The notes under the pieces were generated by a model, which ran no database searches, was not told where the DNA came from, and saw only the letters and a program-made list of their open reading frames with translations. Shown piece by piece: positions 8,995 to 17,965 of a stretch of 64,000 nucleotides of DNA. Within the stretch, counting starts at the first letter, position 1; each line of letters begins with the position of its first letter. The stretch comes from Kibdelosporangium philippinense (GTDB lineage Bacteria > Actinomycetota > Actinomycetes > Mycobacteriales > Pseudonocardiaceae). The stretch covers positions 2,666,001 through 2,730,000 of the forward strand of contig NZ_JAJVCN010000002.1 of the NCBI RefSeq assembly GCF_021390435.2, in the 5' to 3' direction. Position numbers and translations under genes: made by a program.

Positions 8995-10344
8995 GTGACG
9001 GAATCAGACGGACGGCCGTCTCCGGACGGTCAGCCAGACAGACCACAGGATCCTGCTCCCGGGCAGCCCCAAGATCAACACCCGGACCCGACCCAGCAGC
9101 ACGCCCAGCCCGATGCGGGCGGTCAGCCGCAAGACGCGCAGCCAGACATGGGCCAGCAGGCTTCAAACGAGCAGTCGCAAGAATCTCGGCCCCAAGACCC
9201 CCAGTTGGGCTCCGGTGAGCCACACGCGCAGCCGGACCCAGGCTCCCCGCATGCGCAGCCGGACCCCGGCTACCACCATGCCCAGCCAGACCCCGGCCAG
9301 CAGCCCTACGCTGGGCAACAGCCCTATCCTGGCCAGTCCACCCCGCAGCAGTATCCGAGTTGGTACCCGCAGCAATACCCGAGCCAGCAGCCGTACCCGG
9401 GCCAGCCCTACCCTGGCCAGCCCTACCCCGGGCAGCAGTACTTCCCGCCACCACAGCCGCCATCACCCAAGCCGGGCGTGATCCCCCTGCGGCCACTGGG
9501 CCTCGGCGAGATCCTGGACGGCGCGATCACCGCGATCCGGTCCTACCCCAAGCTCATGCTCGGAGTCTCAGCCCTGGCGTCAGCCGTGTCCAACCTGCTG
9601 AGTGTCGGCGTCGTCCTCCTCATGATCAACCAGACCGACCTGCTCAGCCCCGACCTGCCGCTGTCGGCGACCGACTTCGATGTCTTCGTCGCACAGATGC
9701 AGGTCGCGCTGCTGATTGGCCTCCCCGCGAGCGTCGTCTCGGTCATGGTCGGCACGTTCCTCACCGGAATGCTGACCGTGGTGATGGGCAAGGCGGTGCT
9801 CGGCCAGCCGATCACGTTCGGTGAGGCGTGGCAGCACATCAAGCCCCGGTTCGGCGCGCTGCTGGGATTGAGCCTGCTGTACATGCTGATCGTCGTCGTC
9901 GGTTCGATATTCCTCATTCTCCCTGGCGTCTGGCTGTACGTGCTGTTCAGTCTGGCCAGCACCGCGCTGGTCCTCGAAGGCGCCACTGTCGGCAGGAGCT
10001 TCGACCGGTCACGTGCCCTGATCAACGGGGCGTGGTGGCGTACGTTCGGCATTCTGATCCTCGCCGCGATCATGGTTGCGCTGCTCAGCCAGATCGTGGA
10101 ACTACCGTTCGGCCTGGTCTCCGGCACTTTCACCAATGACATCGACCTGGGGGGCCTGAATCAGGTCCTCCTGTTGTCGGCGCTCGGCGCGGTCATCGCG
10201 GAAACCATCACGCTGCCGTTCACCGCAGGCGTGACCACGCTGATCTACATCGACCGCCGGATGCGCCGCGAGGGCATGGACATCGAACTGGCTCGTCAGG
10301 CCGGTGTCCCGATGCAGCCACAGCAACCACCGACGGCCTGGTGA
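8995..10344 (+). CDS. Membrane protein with Pro/Gln-rich N-terminal tail
   Basis: Of 449 residues the first ~160 are a low-complexity, probably disordered cytoplasmic tail with repeats of HAQPDPG and PYPGQ. From about residue 165 (PLRPLGLGEILDGAITAIRSYPKLML) it becomes an integral membrane protein with five to six hydrophobic segments, resembling the glycerophosphodiester-phosphodiesterase membrane-domain type found at the head of actinobacterial MoxR/DUF58 operons. The GTG start at 8995 fits the downstream composition. Its stop overlaps the GTG of the DUF4129 gene. No enzymatic motif is visible; a role in envelope physiology is inferred only from the neighbours. Confidence 0.72.
   Translation: MTESDGRPSPDGQPDRPQDPAPGQPQDQHPDPTQQHAQPDAGGQPQDAQPDMGQQASNEQSQESRPQDPQLGSGEPHAQPDPGSPHAQPDPGYHHAQPDPGQQPYAGQQPYPGQSTPQQYPSWYPQQYPSQQPYPGQPYPGQPYPGQQYFPPPQPPSPKPGVIPLRPLGLGEILDGAITAIRSYPKLMLGVSALASAVSNLLSVGVVLLMINQTDLLSPDLPLSATDFDVFVAQMQVALLIGLPASVVSVMVGTFLTGMLTVVMGKAVLGQPITFGEAWQHIKPRFGALLGLSLLYMLIVVVGSIFLILPGVWLYVLFSLASTALVLEGATVGRSFDRSRALINGAWWRTFGILILAAIMVALLSQIVELPFGLVSGTFTNDIDLGGLNQVLLLSALGAVIAETITLPFTAGVTTLIYIDRRMRREGMDIELARQAGVPMQPQQPPTAW
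9222..9445 (+). repeat. Tandem-like codon repeats encoding HAQPDPG and PYPGQ units
   Basis: Within the membrane protein gene, units of about 21 bases encoding HAQPDPG-like heptapeptides (9222-9300) are followed by 15-18 base units encoding PYPGQ (from about 9306 to 9442). They are imperfect at the DNA level and could expand or contract by slippage. Confidence 0.6.
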
Positions 10345-10952
10345 ACAGCAACGACATCCCGGTCGACATCGGCCGCGACGCCGCGCGCGACGCGGCCGTG
10401 AGGGAGCTGTCCGACCCGGCGTACCAGCAAGCCGAGCCTTCGATGTTCATGAAGGCCCTTCGCTGGCTGATCGAGCGGTTCATGCGATTGCTCGACGGTG
10501 TCGCGAGCGCGATCCCGGGTGGGATCTTCGGCGTGATCGCGCTGGTGGTCATTGTCATCGCGGTGATCGTGGCCATCCGGCTGAAAGTTGGGAAGTTCGC
10601 GCGCGCAGCGGCGAGTACCGCCGTATTCGCCGGACGCAAGCTGACGGCGGCCGATCACCGGCGGGCGGCCGATGCTGCTGAGGCACAAGGGAATCTGCCT
10701 GAGGCTGTGCGGGAGCGGTTCCGTGCGATCGCGCGAGGCTTGGAGGAACGGGGTGTTCTCGATGAACGCTCCGGCCGGACGGTCGACGAGGTCGCGCGCG
10801 CCGCAGGAGCCAGAATTCCGGACTACGCCAACGCTTTACGTGCGGGCGCAAGGCTGTTCGATGACGTTTGGTACGGCGGCCGGGAGACCACAGTGGACGA
10901 ATACCGGCGGTTGGTCGACCTCGACTTGGCTCTGGACGGCGCCAGCCGATGA
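10341..10952 (+). CDS. DUF4129-domain membrane protein
   Basis: A 203-residue protein with one strong transmembrane segment (about residues 52-78, IFGVIALVVIVIAVIVAI) and a C-terminal DUF4129-type region (about 95-200) ending with RAGARLFDDVWYGGRETTVDEYRRLVDLD. DUF4129 proteins recur beside MoxR, DUF58 and DUF4350 genes and are thought to act with the MoxR ATPase. The GTG start overlaps the previous stop (GTGA) and its own stop overlaps the next ATG, so it is inside a tightly coupled operon. The biochemical function is unknown. Confidence 0.8.
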   Translation: MNSNDIPVDIGRDAARDAAVRELSDPAYQQAEPSMFMKALRWLIERFMRLLDGVASAIPGGIFGVIALVVIVIAVIVAIRLKVGKFARAAASTAVFAGRKLTAADHRRAADAAEAQGNLPEAVRERFRAIARGLEERGVLDERSGRTVDEVARAAGARIPDYANALRAGARLFDDVWYGGRETTVDEYRRLVDLDLALDGASR

Positions 10953-12058
10953 CGACATCGATTTCCCCCGACGCCAGGCGAATCTGGAGCGCTGGCCGCG
11001 GTCCCGTGCTGATCGGCTTGATCGTGCTCGCCGCCGCGATCGTGATCGCCTTGGTGAGCAGCGGTGGTGAGGAAGACGCGCTCGATCCCGAGTCGGCGTC
11101 GCCGCAGGGCAGCCGCGCCGTCGCCAGGCTGCTTGAGCAGCAAGGCGTTCAGATCATTCGCGCGAATTCGATAGACGACGCCGCCGGAGCGGTCAACGGC
11201 GATACGACTTTGCTTATCACCAATCCGAACTGGCTGAGCGCTGAGCAGTTGAGCGTGTTGAGCGAGGAATCCGGATCGACGGTCGCCATCGCGCCGACGG
11301 GCGGCGCGGTGGACGGGTTGGCGCCGGGAACAGGGCGGTCAGGACTCGTCGAACCGGAGAACCGGCAGCCGGGTTGCAGTTTCGATGCTGCTGGTGCCGT
11401 CTACATCGGAGGCGTGACCTACGAGGCACGAACCAGTTGCTACGACGGCACTGTGGTGCGTGACGGCAACGTCACGTTGCTTGGCGACGCCTCGCCGATC
11501 GTGAACGACACCCTCGACGAAGAAGGCAACGCGGCCCTGGCGTTGCGAGTGCTGGGCGAGCACCGCCAACTCGTTTGGTACATGCCAAACCTGAATGACC
11601 GCGCGGTCGGTGGCGGTGACAACGAAGGCGACCAGAGCTTGTACAGCCTGATCCCCAGCGCGTGGTGGTTCGCGCTCGGCCAAGTCGGCATCGCTGTCCT
11701 GCTTTTCATGGCATGGCGGGCACGCAGGCTCGGCCCGATCGTCACCGAACCACTGCCCGTTGTCGTGCGCGCGGCGGAAACGACCGAGGGACGCGCGAGG
11801 CTCTACCGGCGGGCCAAAGCCACCGATCACGCCGCGGACGCGTTGCGGCGCGCCACGATCAGCAAACTGATCCCGATGCTGGGGCTGTCTTCCGACGCCT
11901 CCCCCGCGGCGATCAGCGAAGGCGTCGCCGCCCGGACCGGACGACCCGGTGTCGAGGTGCACGCCGTCCTTTTCGGACCACCACCAACGACGGAAGAAGC
12001 GCTCGTTCAGATCGCGGACGACCTGGACGCCTTGGCCAATGAGGTAGGTTCACACTGA
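10949..12058 (+). CDS. DUF4350-domain membrane protein
   Basis: The 369-residue protein has an N-terminal transmembrane helix (about residues 20-42), an extracytoplasmic DUF4350 region (about 45-240) whose core PQGSRAVARLLEQQGVQIIRAN and TLLITNPNWLSAEQL resembles a degenerate glutamine-amidotransferase-like fold, a second membrane helix (about 245-263) and a cytoplasmic tail with ARLYRRAKATDHAADALRRATI. Starting at ATG 10949 gives an ATGA overlap with the DUF4129 stop. Its stop shares a base with the MoxR ATG. It belongs to the conserved MoxR membrane operon; function unknown. Confidence 0.8.
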   Translation: MTTSISPDARRIWSAGRGPVLIGLIVLAAAIVIALVSSGGEEDALDPESASPQGSRAVARLLEQQGVQIIRANSIDDAAGAVNGDTTLLITNPNWLSAEQLSVLSEESGSTVAIAPTGGAVDGLAPGTGRSGLVEPENRQPGCSFDAAGAVYIGGVTYEARTSCYDGTVVRDGNVTLLGDASPIVNDTLDEEGNAALALRVLGEHRQLVWYMPNLNDRAVGGGDNEGDQSLYSLIPSAWWFALGQVGIAVLLFMAWRARRLGPIVTEPLPVVVRAAETTEGRARLYRRAKATDHAADALRRATISKLIPMLGLSSDASPAAISEGVAARTGRPGVEVHAVLFGPPPTTEEALVQIADDLDALANEVGSH

Positions 12059-13008
12059 TGGGAAACTCACGCGAGGCGCTGATCGCCCTGCGCTCCGAGG
12101 TCGGCAAGGCGGTGGTCGGCAACGACGCCGCGGTCACCGGCCTGATCATCGCGTTGCTGTGCCGCGGCCATGTACTGCTCGAAGGCGTGCCGGGGGTGGC
12201 GAAAACGTTGCTGGTACGGGCTTTGGCGACCGCGCTGGACCTGAAGAACACGCGCGTGCAGTTCACGCCGGACCTGATGCCCGGTGACGTGACCGGGTCG
12301 ATCGTCTACGACCCGCACAAGGCCGACTTCGTCTTCCGCGAAGGCCCGGTGTTCACCAGCCTGCTGATCGCCGACGAGATCAACCGCACGCCGCCGAAGA
12401 CCCAGTCGGCGCTGCTCGAGGCGATGGAGGAGCGGCAGGTCTCGATCGACGGCACGCCAAGGCCGTTGCCCGACCCGTTCATCGTGATCGCCACGCAGAA
12501 CCCGGTCGAGTACGAAGGCACGTACCCGTTGCCAGAGGCCCAGTTGGACCGGTTCCTGCTGAAGCTGACCATGCCGACACCCTCGCGTGAGGACGAGGTC
12601 GGCATCCTGTCGCGGCACGCGTCCGGATTCGACCCGCGTAACCTCGCCGCCGCCGGGATCCAGCCGGTGGCAAGCAAAGCGGACCTCGACGACGGCCGTG
12701 CCCAGGTTCAGGCGCTGACCGTGCACGAGCAGGTCCTCGGATACATTGTGGACATTTGCAGGGCGACTCGTAGTTCGCCTGCCGTGCGGCTCGGTGTGTC
12801 GCCGCGTGGCGCGACCGCTTTGCTCGCCGCGTCTCGGGCATGGGCCTGGTTGTCCGGCCGGGAATATGTGACGCCGGATGACGTGAAAGCGTTGGCGCGC
12901 CCGACTTTGCGGCACCGCCTCGAACTGCGGCCGGAGGCCGAGCTCGAGGGTGCGACCACCGACGGGGTGCTGGACGGCGTGCTCGCGGCCGTTCCGGTTC
13001 CCCGCTGA
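12058..13008 (+). CDS. MoxR-family AAA+ ATPase
   Basis: The 316-residue protein has a Walker A motif (EGVPGVAKTLLVRALA, about residue 42), a Walker B with its neighbour LLIADEINRTPPKTQSALLEAMEERQVSIDG (about 103-131), sensor 1 (IATQNPVEYEGTYPLPEAQLDRF) and the C-terminal AAA lid. MoxR ATPases act as chaperone-like factors, often with von Willebrand or DUF58 partner proteins in envelope or stress processes. It is embedded between the DUF4350 and DUF58 genes, the usual arrangement. Confidence 0.92.
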   Translation: MGNSREALIALRSEVGKAVVGNDAAVTGLIIALLCRGHVLLEGVPGVAKTLLVRALATALDLKNTRVQFTPDLMPGDVTGSIVYDPHKADFVFREGPVFTSLLIADEINRTPPKTQSALLEAMEERQVSIDGTPRPLPDPFIVIATQNPVEYEGTYPLPEAQLDRFLLKLTMPTPSREDEVGILSRHASGFDPRNLAAAGIQPVASKADLDDGRAQVQALTVHEQVLGYIVDICRATRSSPAVRLGVSPRGATALLAASRAWAWLSGREYVTPDDVKALARPTLRHRLELRPEAELEGATTDGVLDGVLAAVPVPR

Positions 13009-13015
13009 CGGGCCC

Positions 13016-14308
13016 GTGGCGATCAGCGGGCGCGCAGGGCTGCTTGCCCTGTTGGGCGCCATCATCGTTGGTGTCGCGGTGCCGTCGTACATCGGGATCA
13101 TCGCGGTCACGGGCGTGATCGTGGCTGCCATCCTGGTCGATCTCGCTTTGGCGGCATCGATCAGTGCGTTGACATTCACGCGCGGCGGCACGCGGTCAGC
13201 GCGCCTGGGCGAACCGGCTTCGGTGACGTTGACCGTGATGAATCCCGGCGGTGCCAGGGTTCGCGGTGTGCTGCGCGACGCGTGGCCGCCCAGCGCGGGC
13301 GCGTCGGACCGGCACGCTCTGGACATTCGCGGCGGTGGCCAGCAGACCGTGACCACGACTCTGGTGCCGACTCGTCGTGGCGACAGGATGGCCGACCGGA
13401 TAACGGTTCGAGCGTTCGGTCCGCTCGGTTTGGCGGCACGTCAGGGATCGCACCGCGTTCCGTGGACAGTACGGGCCTTGCCGCCGTTCACCAGCCGCAA
13501 GCACTTGCCGTCCAGGTTGGACCGATTGCGTGACCTCGATGGCAGGCTGCGCACTCTCGCTCGTGGCCAAGGCACGGAGTTCGACTCGCTGCGGACCTAT
13601 GTGGCCGGTGACGACGTGCGCTCGATCGACTGGCGCGCAACGGCTCGCTCGACGGACGTGATGATCCGGACCTGGCGCCCGGAACGCGACCGGCACCTGA
13701 TGGTCGTGCTGGACACCGGCCGGACGTCCGCGGGACGCGTCGGCGACATCCCTCGGCTCGACGCGTCGATGGACGCCGCGTTGTTGTTGGCTGCATTGGC
13801 CTCGCGAGCCGGTGACCGCGTCGACTTCATCGCCTACGACAGGCAGGTGCGCGCGAGCGTGCAGGGGTCGAGTGCTGTGGAACTGTTGCCTGCCTTGGTA
13901 AACGGTATGGCGTCGCTGCAGCCCACGTTGGTGGAGTCGGACGCGTCTGGAATCGCCGCGGAGGTGTTGCGCCGCAGCCGACGCCGTTCGCTGGTCGTGT
14001 TGTTGACCGGCCTGGAGCCAGATCCGCTGGCACAAGGGCTGTTGCCGATCCTGCACACCTTGACGTCACGGCATTTGGTGCTTATCGCGTCCGTCGCGGA
14101 CCCACGCATCAGCGAGATGTCCCACGCGCGCGGTGACGCGGAAGCCGTGTTCGACGCGGCAGCAGCAGCGCGCGCGACGCAAGAGCGTGAGCACGTCGCG
14201 GGTCTGTTGCGGCGGCGCGGTGTGGAGGTCGTCGACGCCACACCGGACGAGCTGGCACCTGCCCTCGCGGACGCTTATTTGGCGCTGAAGGCCGCAGGCA
14301 GGCTCTAA
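13016..14308 (+). CDS. DUF58-domain protein (MoxR partner)
   Basis: The 430-residue protein opens with two closely spaced membrane helices (about residues 5-50) and contains the DUF58 signature GTEFDSLRTYVAGDDVRSIDWRATAR (about 190-215) followed by a von Willebrand-A-like segment beginning HLMVVLDTGR. The GTG at 13016 is 7 bases after the MoxR stop; the longer open frame upstream overlaps MoxR and is not DUF58-like. Its stop TAA lies inside the 5-bp target duplication (14305-14309) of the IS1380-family element, so the gene is intact but now ends exactly at the insertion. Confidence 0.88.
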   Translation: MAISGRAGLLALLGAIIVGVAVPSYIGIIAVTGVIVAAILVDLALAASISALTFTRGGTRSARLGEPASVTLTVMNPGGARVRGVLRDAWPPSAGASDRHALDIRGGGQQTVTTTLVPTRRGDRMADRITVRAFGPLGLAARQGSHRVPWTVRALPPFTSRKHLPSRLDRLRDLDGRLRTLARGQGTEFDSLRTYVAGDDVRSIDWRATARSTDVMIRTWRPERDRHLMVVLDTGRTSAGRVGDIPRLDASMDAALLLAALASRAGDRVDFIAYDRQVRASVQGSSAVELLPALVNGMASLQPTLVESDASGIAAEVLRRSRRRSLVVLLTGLEPDPLAQGLLPILHTLTSRHLVLIASVADPRISEMSHARGDAEAVFDAAAAARATQEREHVAGLLRRRGVEVVDATPDELAPALADAYLALKAAGRL

Positions 14309-14309
14309 G

Positions 14310-15977
14310 CCTGAATCCACCGATAGACCTTGTGTTGATCTTCCGGGGTGTTCTGGTCATGTGTGGATCTTGGGTTTTGGTGGTGGGCATGGTGAAACGG
14401 CTGGCTTGTCCAGCGTGTCCACGGGAGGTCTCCGGTCGGGCCCTGGCGGGCGGGTGGTGAAGAAAAGGTCAGGCGGCGGGTGGGCTGGCGGCGGTGTGCA
14501 GGGTGGTGAAAGCCTCGGCCCAGGGCCAGTGCTCGGGTAGGTGCAGGACCGGGCGGCCTTGAGGGCGGGCAAGGCGGGCTGGGACGCAGACGAGGTGTTT
14601 GCGCAGTGTCGCGCCGCGGGCTTTGGCGTGGAAGGTGCTGGTGAGGCTGCCTGCGGCGCGCAGCAGGTTGTGGGCGAGGGCGGTGCAGACGACCCACGCG
14701 GCGTTGGCGTCGAACTGCCCCGATGGCAGATGCGCCAGCGGGCCGTCGATGAGGTCGGCGAAGGTCGTTTCGACGATCGCGTGCTGCCGGTGGGCGAGAT
14801 CAGCGTCTACTGTGGATAGTTCGGTGTTGGTGAAGAACGCGTGGTAACGCCAGATCGGGAACAGGGCGTTCTCGGAGTTCTTGTCCTTCACCCGGCGTAC
14901 CACCAGCCGGGCGGTGATGACGTGGCGGGTTCCGGCGAAGGCGGTATAGCCGGTCTCGGCGACCTCGGCGTCAGAGATCAGCTCGCCGGTATCGGGATCT
15001 TCCACCGAACCCGGGTAGCGCACCGCGACCCACGCGTCCTCGGCGATCGCCGTGATGGCGGCCTGGATTGACGGGTTGGTCGCCACGGTGATCGAGAACA
15101 TCGCCCCGGCGCGGCGTGCGGCACTGACCACTGTGCCGGCGTAGTAGGCGGAATCGCCGCGGACCAGGATCCGTCCCGCGCGTGCCCCGGCGGCTTTCGC
15201 AGTGTTCAGGGCTTGGGTCAGTAACCTCGCCGCGCCCCGCGCGGAACCGGCGTTGCCTGCCCGCAGACGGATCGCGGCGACGAGGGGTGCGGCCAGCCGG
15301 GTGGAGATCGTGACCACCAGCGGCGAGAGCCCTCGCAGCAACAATTGGTAGCCACCGACTTTGGCCGGCCCGAACCGCGCACCTCGTTTCTGGGTGCCGT
15401 ACACGCGGCGCAGCAGCGAGTCGATGTCCACAAAGGTCATCTGATCCGCCCCGGCCAGCACCGGGGTCTTCGCCGCCAGCGACACCAGCATCGCGCGCAG
15501 CACCGCGGCCAGTTGCAGCGCATGGCCGTGGGTGAACGAGCGCAGAAACGATCCCAGCGTCGAGGGCGCGTACACCCCGGTGAACAGACGTTTCATCCCG
15601 CCGTGGCGGATCACGTCCAGGTCATCGATACAGTCCGCGCCCGCGAGCATCCCCGCGACGATCGAGGCGACCTTGCCTGCCGGGCTGGCCCCAGTCGACG
15701 GGATCGGAGCGTTCGTGATCTCTACCTTCTGCGCTACCAGTTCCGACATGCCCGCCCGCTCGGCCAGCGCCATCACCGGCACGATCCCGGCGCAGGACAC
15801 GAGATTCTCCTCATCGAACCGCACCGCCGCCCGCGACCACCTGTGCGATAATTTCACTGAAAGTGCCTTCCATCCCCGGGTGATAATCGAGCCTCAGTAA
15901 CTCGTATTATCACAGGTCAGAAGGCACTTTCACTTGTAACACGCCGCCCCGAACACCCACTCATCAGTGGATTCAGG
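14310..15977 (-). mobile_element. IS1380-family insertion sequence, complete copy (left)
   Basis: A 1668-bp element with imperfect terminal inverted repeats CCTGAATCCACCGAT (from 14310) and its complement ending at 15977, one mismatch in 15. The target duplication CTAAG is seen at 14305-14309; its right copy is split by the nested IS5 element (CTAA at 15978-15981, then G at 16922 after the IS5 duplication). Removing both elements restores a continuous CTCTAAGCGGCC junction between the DUF58 gene and the convergent SpoIIM-like gene. It carries one transposase gene. Confidence 0.85.
14469..15857 (-). CDS. IS1380-family transposase
   Basis: A 462-residue DDE transposase of the IS1380/IS4-like type, starting at a GTG (15857-15855). 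Probable catalytic residues lie in FVDIDSLLRR (about residue 145), VRGDSAYYAG (about 230) and HAIVETTFADLIDGPLAHLPSG (about 355-376), the last being the typical IS1380 C-terminal glutamate region. The gene is full length and unbroken. The same gene is present in inverted orientation from 62790. Confidence 0.88.
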   Translation of the reverse strand: MKLSHRWSRAAVRFDEENLVSCAGIVPVMALAERAGMSELVAQKVEITNAPIPSTGASPAGKVASIVAGMLAGADCIDDLDVIRHGGMKRLFTGVYAPSTLGSFLRSFTHGHALQLAAVLRAMLVSLAAKTPVLAGADQMTFVDIDSLLRRVYGTQKRGARFGPAKVGGYQLLLRGLSPLVVTISTRLAAPLVAAIRLRAGNAGSARGAARLLTQALNTAKAAGARAGRILVRGDSAYYAGTVVSAARRAGAMFSITVATNPSIQAAITAIAEDAWVAVRYPGSVEDPDTGELISDAEVAETGYTAFAGTRHVITARLVVRRVKDKNSENALFPIWRYHAFFTNTELSTVDADLAHRQHAIVETTFADLIDGPLAHLPSGQFDANAAWVVCTALAHNLLRAAGSLTSTFHAKARGATLRKHLVCVPARLARPQGRPVLHLPEHWPWAEAFTTLHTAASPPAA

Positions 15978-15981
15978 CTAA

Positions 15982-16918
15982 GAGGGCATCTGATCTTGGT
16001 TGGGGCGATATGTCTGTGTCGGGTGACGGCTGATACCTTGATCAACTTGTGGGGTCCCGGCGTGCGTACCGCAGCGACTTGTCCGATGCTCGCTGGGCGT
16101 TGATCGAGCCAACGCTGACGGCGTGGCGTGCTGCCCGGCGTGGGCCGGGAACCGTGATGCGCGTGCATGACTTGCGGGAGATCGTGAACGCGATCCTGTA
16201 CGTGTGCCGGACCGGGATCGCCTGGGAGTATCTGCCGCACGACTTCCCGCCCTGCAAGACGGTTTATGACTACTACGCCAAGTGGGAAGCCGATGGCACA
16301 ACGGAAACGCTGCATGACCTGTTGCGTGACCAAGTCCGCGTCGCGAAAGGCCGCGCTGCTGCCCCGACGGCGGCGATCATCGACTCGCAGAGCGTGAAAA
16401 CCTCCTGCAATGTCAGCGAATCCAGTCAGGGTATCGACGCGGGCAAGAAGATCAAGGGCCGCAAACGGCACATCGCCACCGATGTGCTCGGCCTGCTGCT
16501 GGCGGTAATCGTGACCGCGGCGTCGGTGCAGGATTCCGCTGGCGGGCAACAGGTTCTCGATCATCTCGCCGCTGCGCATCCGACCGTGTCGGCGGCATGG
16601 GTGGACGGTGGCTACAACAACACAGTCATCCGTCATGGAGCCCAGCGGGGTATCCGGGTTGAGGTCGTCAAACGCCCTTCTGCCAAGGGATTCCACGTGT
16701 TGCCCCGGCGGTGGGTAGTGGAGCGCAGTCTGGGCTGGCTGATGCAACACCGCCGACTCGCGCGCGACTACGAAGCCCTGCCCCAGCGGTCGCGCACGAT
16801 GGTCCACTGGGCGATGACTAACATAATGAGCCGCACCCTGACCGGGGAATCCACCCAAACCTGGCGAAACGATCCACCCAAAGCAGACATTCTTGCCTAA
16901 CTAAGATCAGATGCCCTC
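15982..16918 (+). mobile_element. IS5-family insertion sequence, complete copy (left), nested in the IS1380 target duplication
   Basis: A 937-bp element with terminal inverted repeats GAGGGCATCTGATCTT (15982) and complement ending at 16918. The 3-bp target duplication TAA is at 15979-15981 and 16919-16921, the TNA-type target of the IS5/IS1031 group. It inserted into the right-hand CTAAG duplication of the IS1380-family element, so it arrived second. Confidence 0.85.
16049..16900 (+). CDS. IS5-family (IS1031-like) transposase
   Basis: A 283-residue single-frame DDE transposase. The N-terminal DUF4096-like region (SDLSDARWALIEPTL) is followed by AIIDSQSVKTS (first Asp, about residue 110), AAWVDGGYNN (second Asp, about 190) and RRWVVERSLGWLMQHRRLARDYE (Glu, about 227), the order expected in IS5. 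GTG start at 16049. An identical protein is encoded on the other strand at 61747-62598. Confidence 0.92.
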   Translation: MGSRRAYRSDLSDARWALIEPTLTAWRAARRGPGTVMRVHDLREIVNAILYVCRTGIAWEYLPHDFPPCKTVYDYYAKWEADGTTETLHDLLRDQVRVAKGRAAAPTAAIIDSQSVKTSCNVSESSQGIDAGKKIKGRKRHIATDVLGLLLAVIVTAASVQDSAGGQQVLDHLAAAHPTVSAAWVDGGYNNTVIRHGAQRGIRVEVVKRPSAKGFHVLPRRWVVERSLGWLMQHRRLARDYEALPQRSRTMVHWAMTNIMSRTLTGESTQTWRNDPPKADILA

Positions 16919-17925
16919 TAAGCGGCCGTTGGGAGCTTGTCGCCTGCGTACTTCGCGTCGACATCGCCCGTCTCGCCAGCCTGCGCGGCGCGACGGCCGA
17001 GCGTGAACACGTACGCCAGGGACAGCAGTTCAGCGACCACGCCGATGCCGATCCGTGCCCACGTCGGCAGCCCCGACGGAGTCACGAACGCCTCGATGAC
17101 GCCCGACACGGCCAGCACGCACGCCAACCCCAGTACAACGACAACCACAGGCCGTCCCTCTTCCGCGAGCGCTTGCGGACGCGTCCGGCCACGCGGGTCG
17201 ATGACCGTCCAACCGAGCTTCAACCCGATACCCGCAGCCACGAACACCGCAGTCAGTTCGAGCAGGCCGTGTGGCGTGATCAGGCCAAGGAAGATGTCAC
17301 CGCGACCGACGGACATCATCAACCCGCCGCTCACGCCGACATTCACCGCGTTCTGCCACAGCGCGTAGATCACAGGAAGGCCGAGCAGGACACCGAGCAT
17401 CAGGCACGCCGCGGCCACCCAGGCGTTGTTGGTCCACACTCGCGCGGCGAAAGACGCGGCGGGATTGCTGGAGTAGTACGTCTCGAAATCGCCGCCCGGC
17501 TGGGTCAGGTCCCGTATCTGCTCCGGCGCGGCAATACTGGCCTGCACATCCGGATTGCCCGCGATCCACAACGCGATCAACGCGGAAACCCCGGTGAACA
17601 CCAGTCCGGTCGGAACCCACCAGCGCCAACCCAGATAAAGAGCGGCAGGAAAGCGCCGGGTGAAAAACTGAGCGACCTCACGCCAAGCAGGGCTGTGCGT
17701 CCCAGTGATCGCTGAGCGCGCCCGCGCGACGAGGGTGGAAAGGTGGCCGATCAGCCCGGGATCTGGCATTTCGGTCCGGACGATCGACAGGTGCGTCGCG
17801 GTGCGCTGGTACAACCGAACCAGCTCATCGGCCTCGGCCCCGCGGACGGAACTGCCGCGCCGGACGAGCTCAGCCAGCCGATCCCAGTCGGCACGGTGTG
17901 CCGCGACGAACAAATCGATGTCCAC
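16918..17925 (-). CDS. Stage II sporulation M (SpoIIM/DUF95)-family membrane protein
   Basis: The 335-residue protein begins DIDLFVAAHRADWDRLAELV and contains RLYQRTATHLSIVRTE, both typical of the SpoIIM/DUF95 family in actinobacterial MoxR operons, then five to six transmembrane segments from about residue 95. The GTG at 17925-17923 is chosen because homology starts there; the open frame extends upstream without meaning. It is convergent with the DUF58 gene, and in the ancestral sequence their stop codons overlapped. The IS5 target duplication regenerates its TAG stop, so the protein is unchanged by the insertion. It is divergent from the RDD gene with a 40-base gap. Confidence 0.8.
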   Translation of the reverse strand: MDIDLFVAAHRADWDRLAELVRRGSSVRGAEADELVRLYQRTATHLSIVRTEMPDPGLIGHLSTLVARARSAITGTHSPAWREVAQFFTRRFPAALYLGWRWWVPTGLVFTGVSALIALWIAGNPDVQASIAAPEQIRDLTQPGGDFETYYSSNPAASFAARVWTNNAWVAAACLMLGVLLGLPVIYALWQNAVNVGVSGGLMMSVGRGDIFLGLITPHGLLELTAVFVAAGIGLKLGWTVIDPRGRTRPQALAEEGRPVVVVVLGLACVLAVSGVIEAFVTPSGLPTWARIGIGVVAELLSLAYVFTLGRRAAQAGETGDVDAKYAGDKLPTAA

Positions 17926-17965
17926 ACCCCTTACTATTCCGTATTGACCAGGGGGTGGGCACCAG

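Noticed and set aside
9222..9445. A CRISPR-like or satellite repeat array
   Set aside because: The repeats are imperfect, in frame and encode a Pro/Gln-rich tail; there are no unique spacers of constant length.
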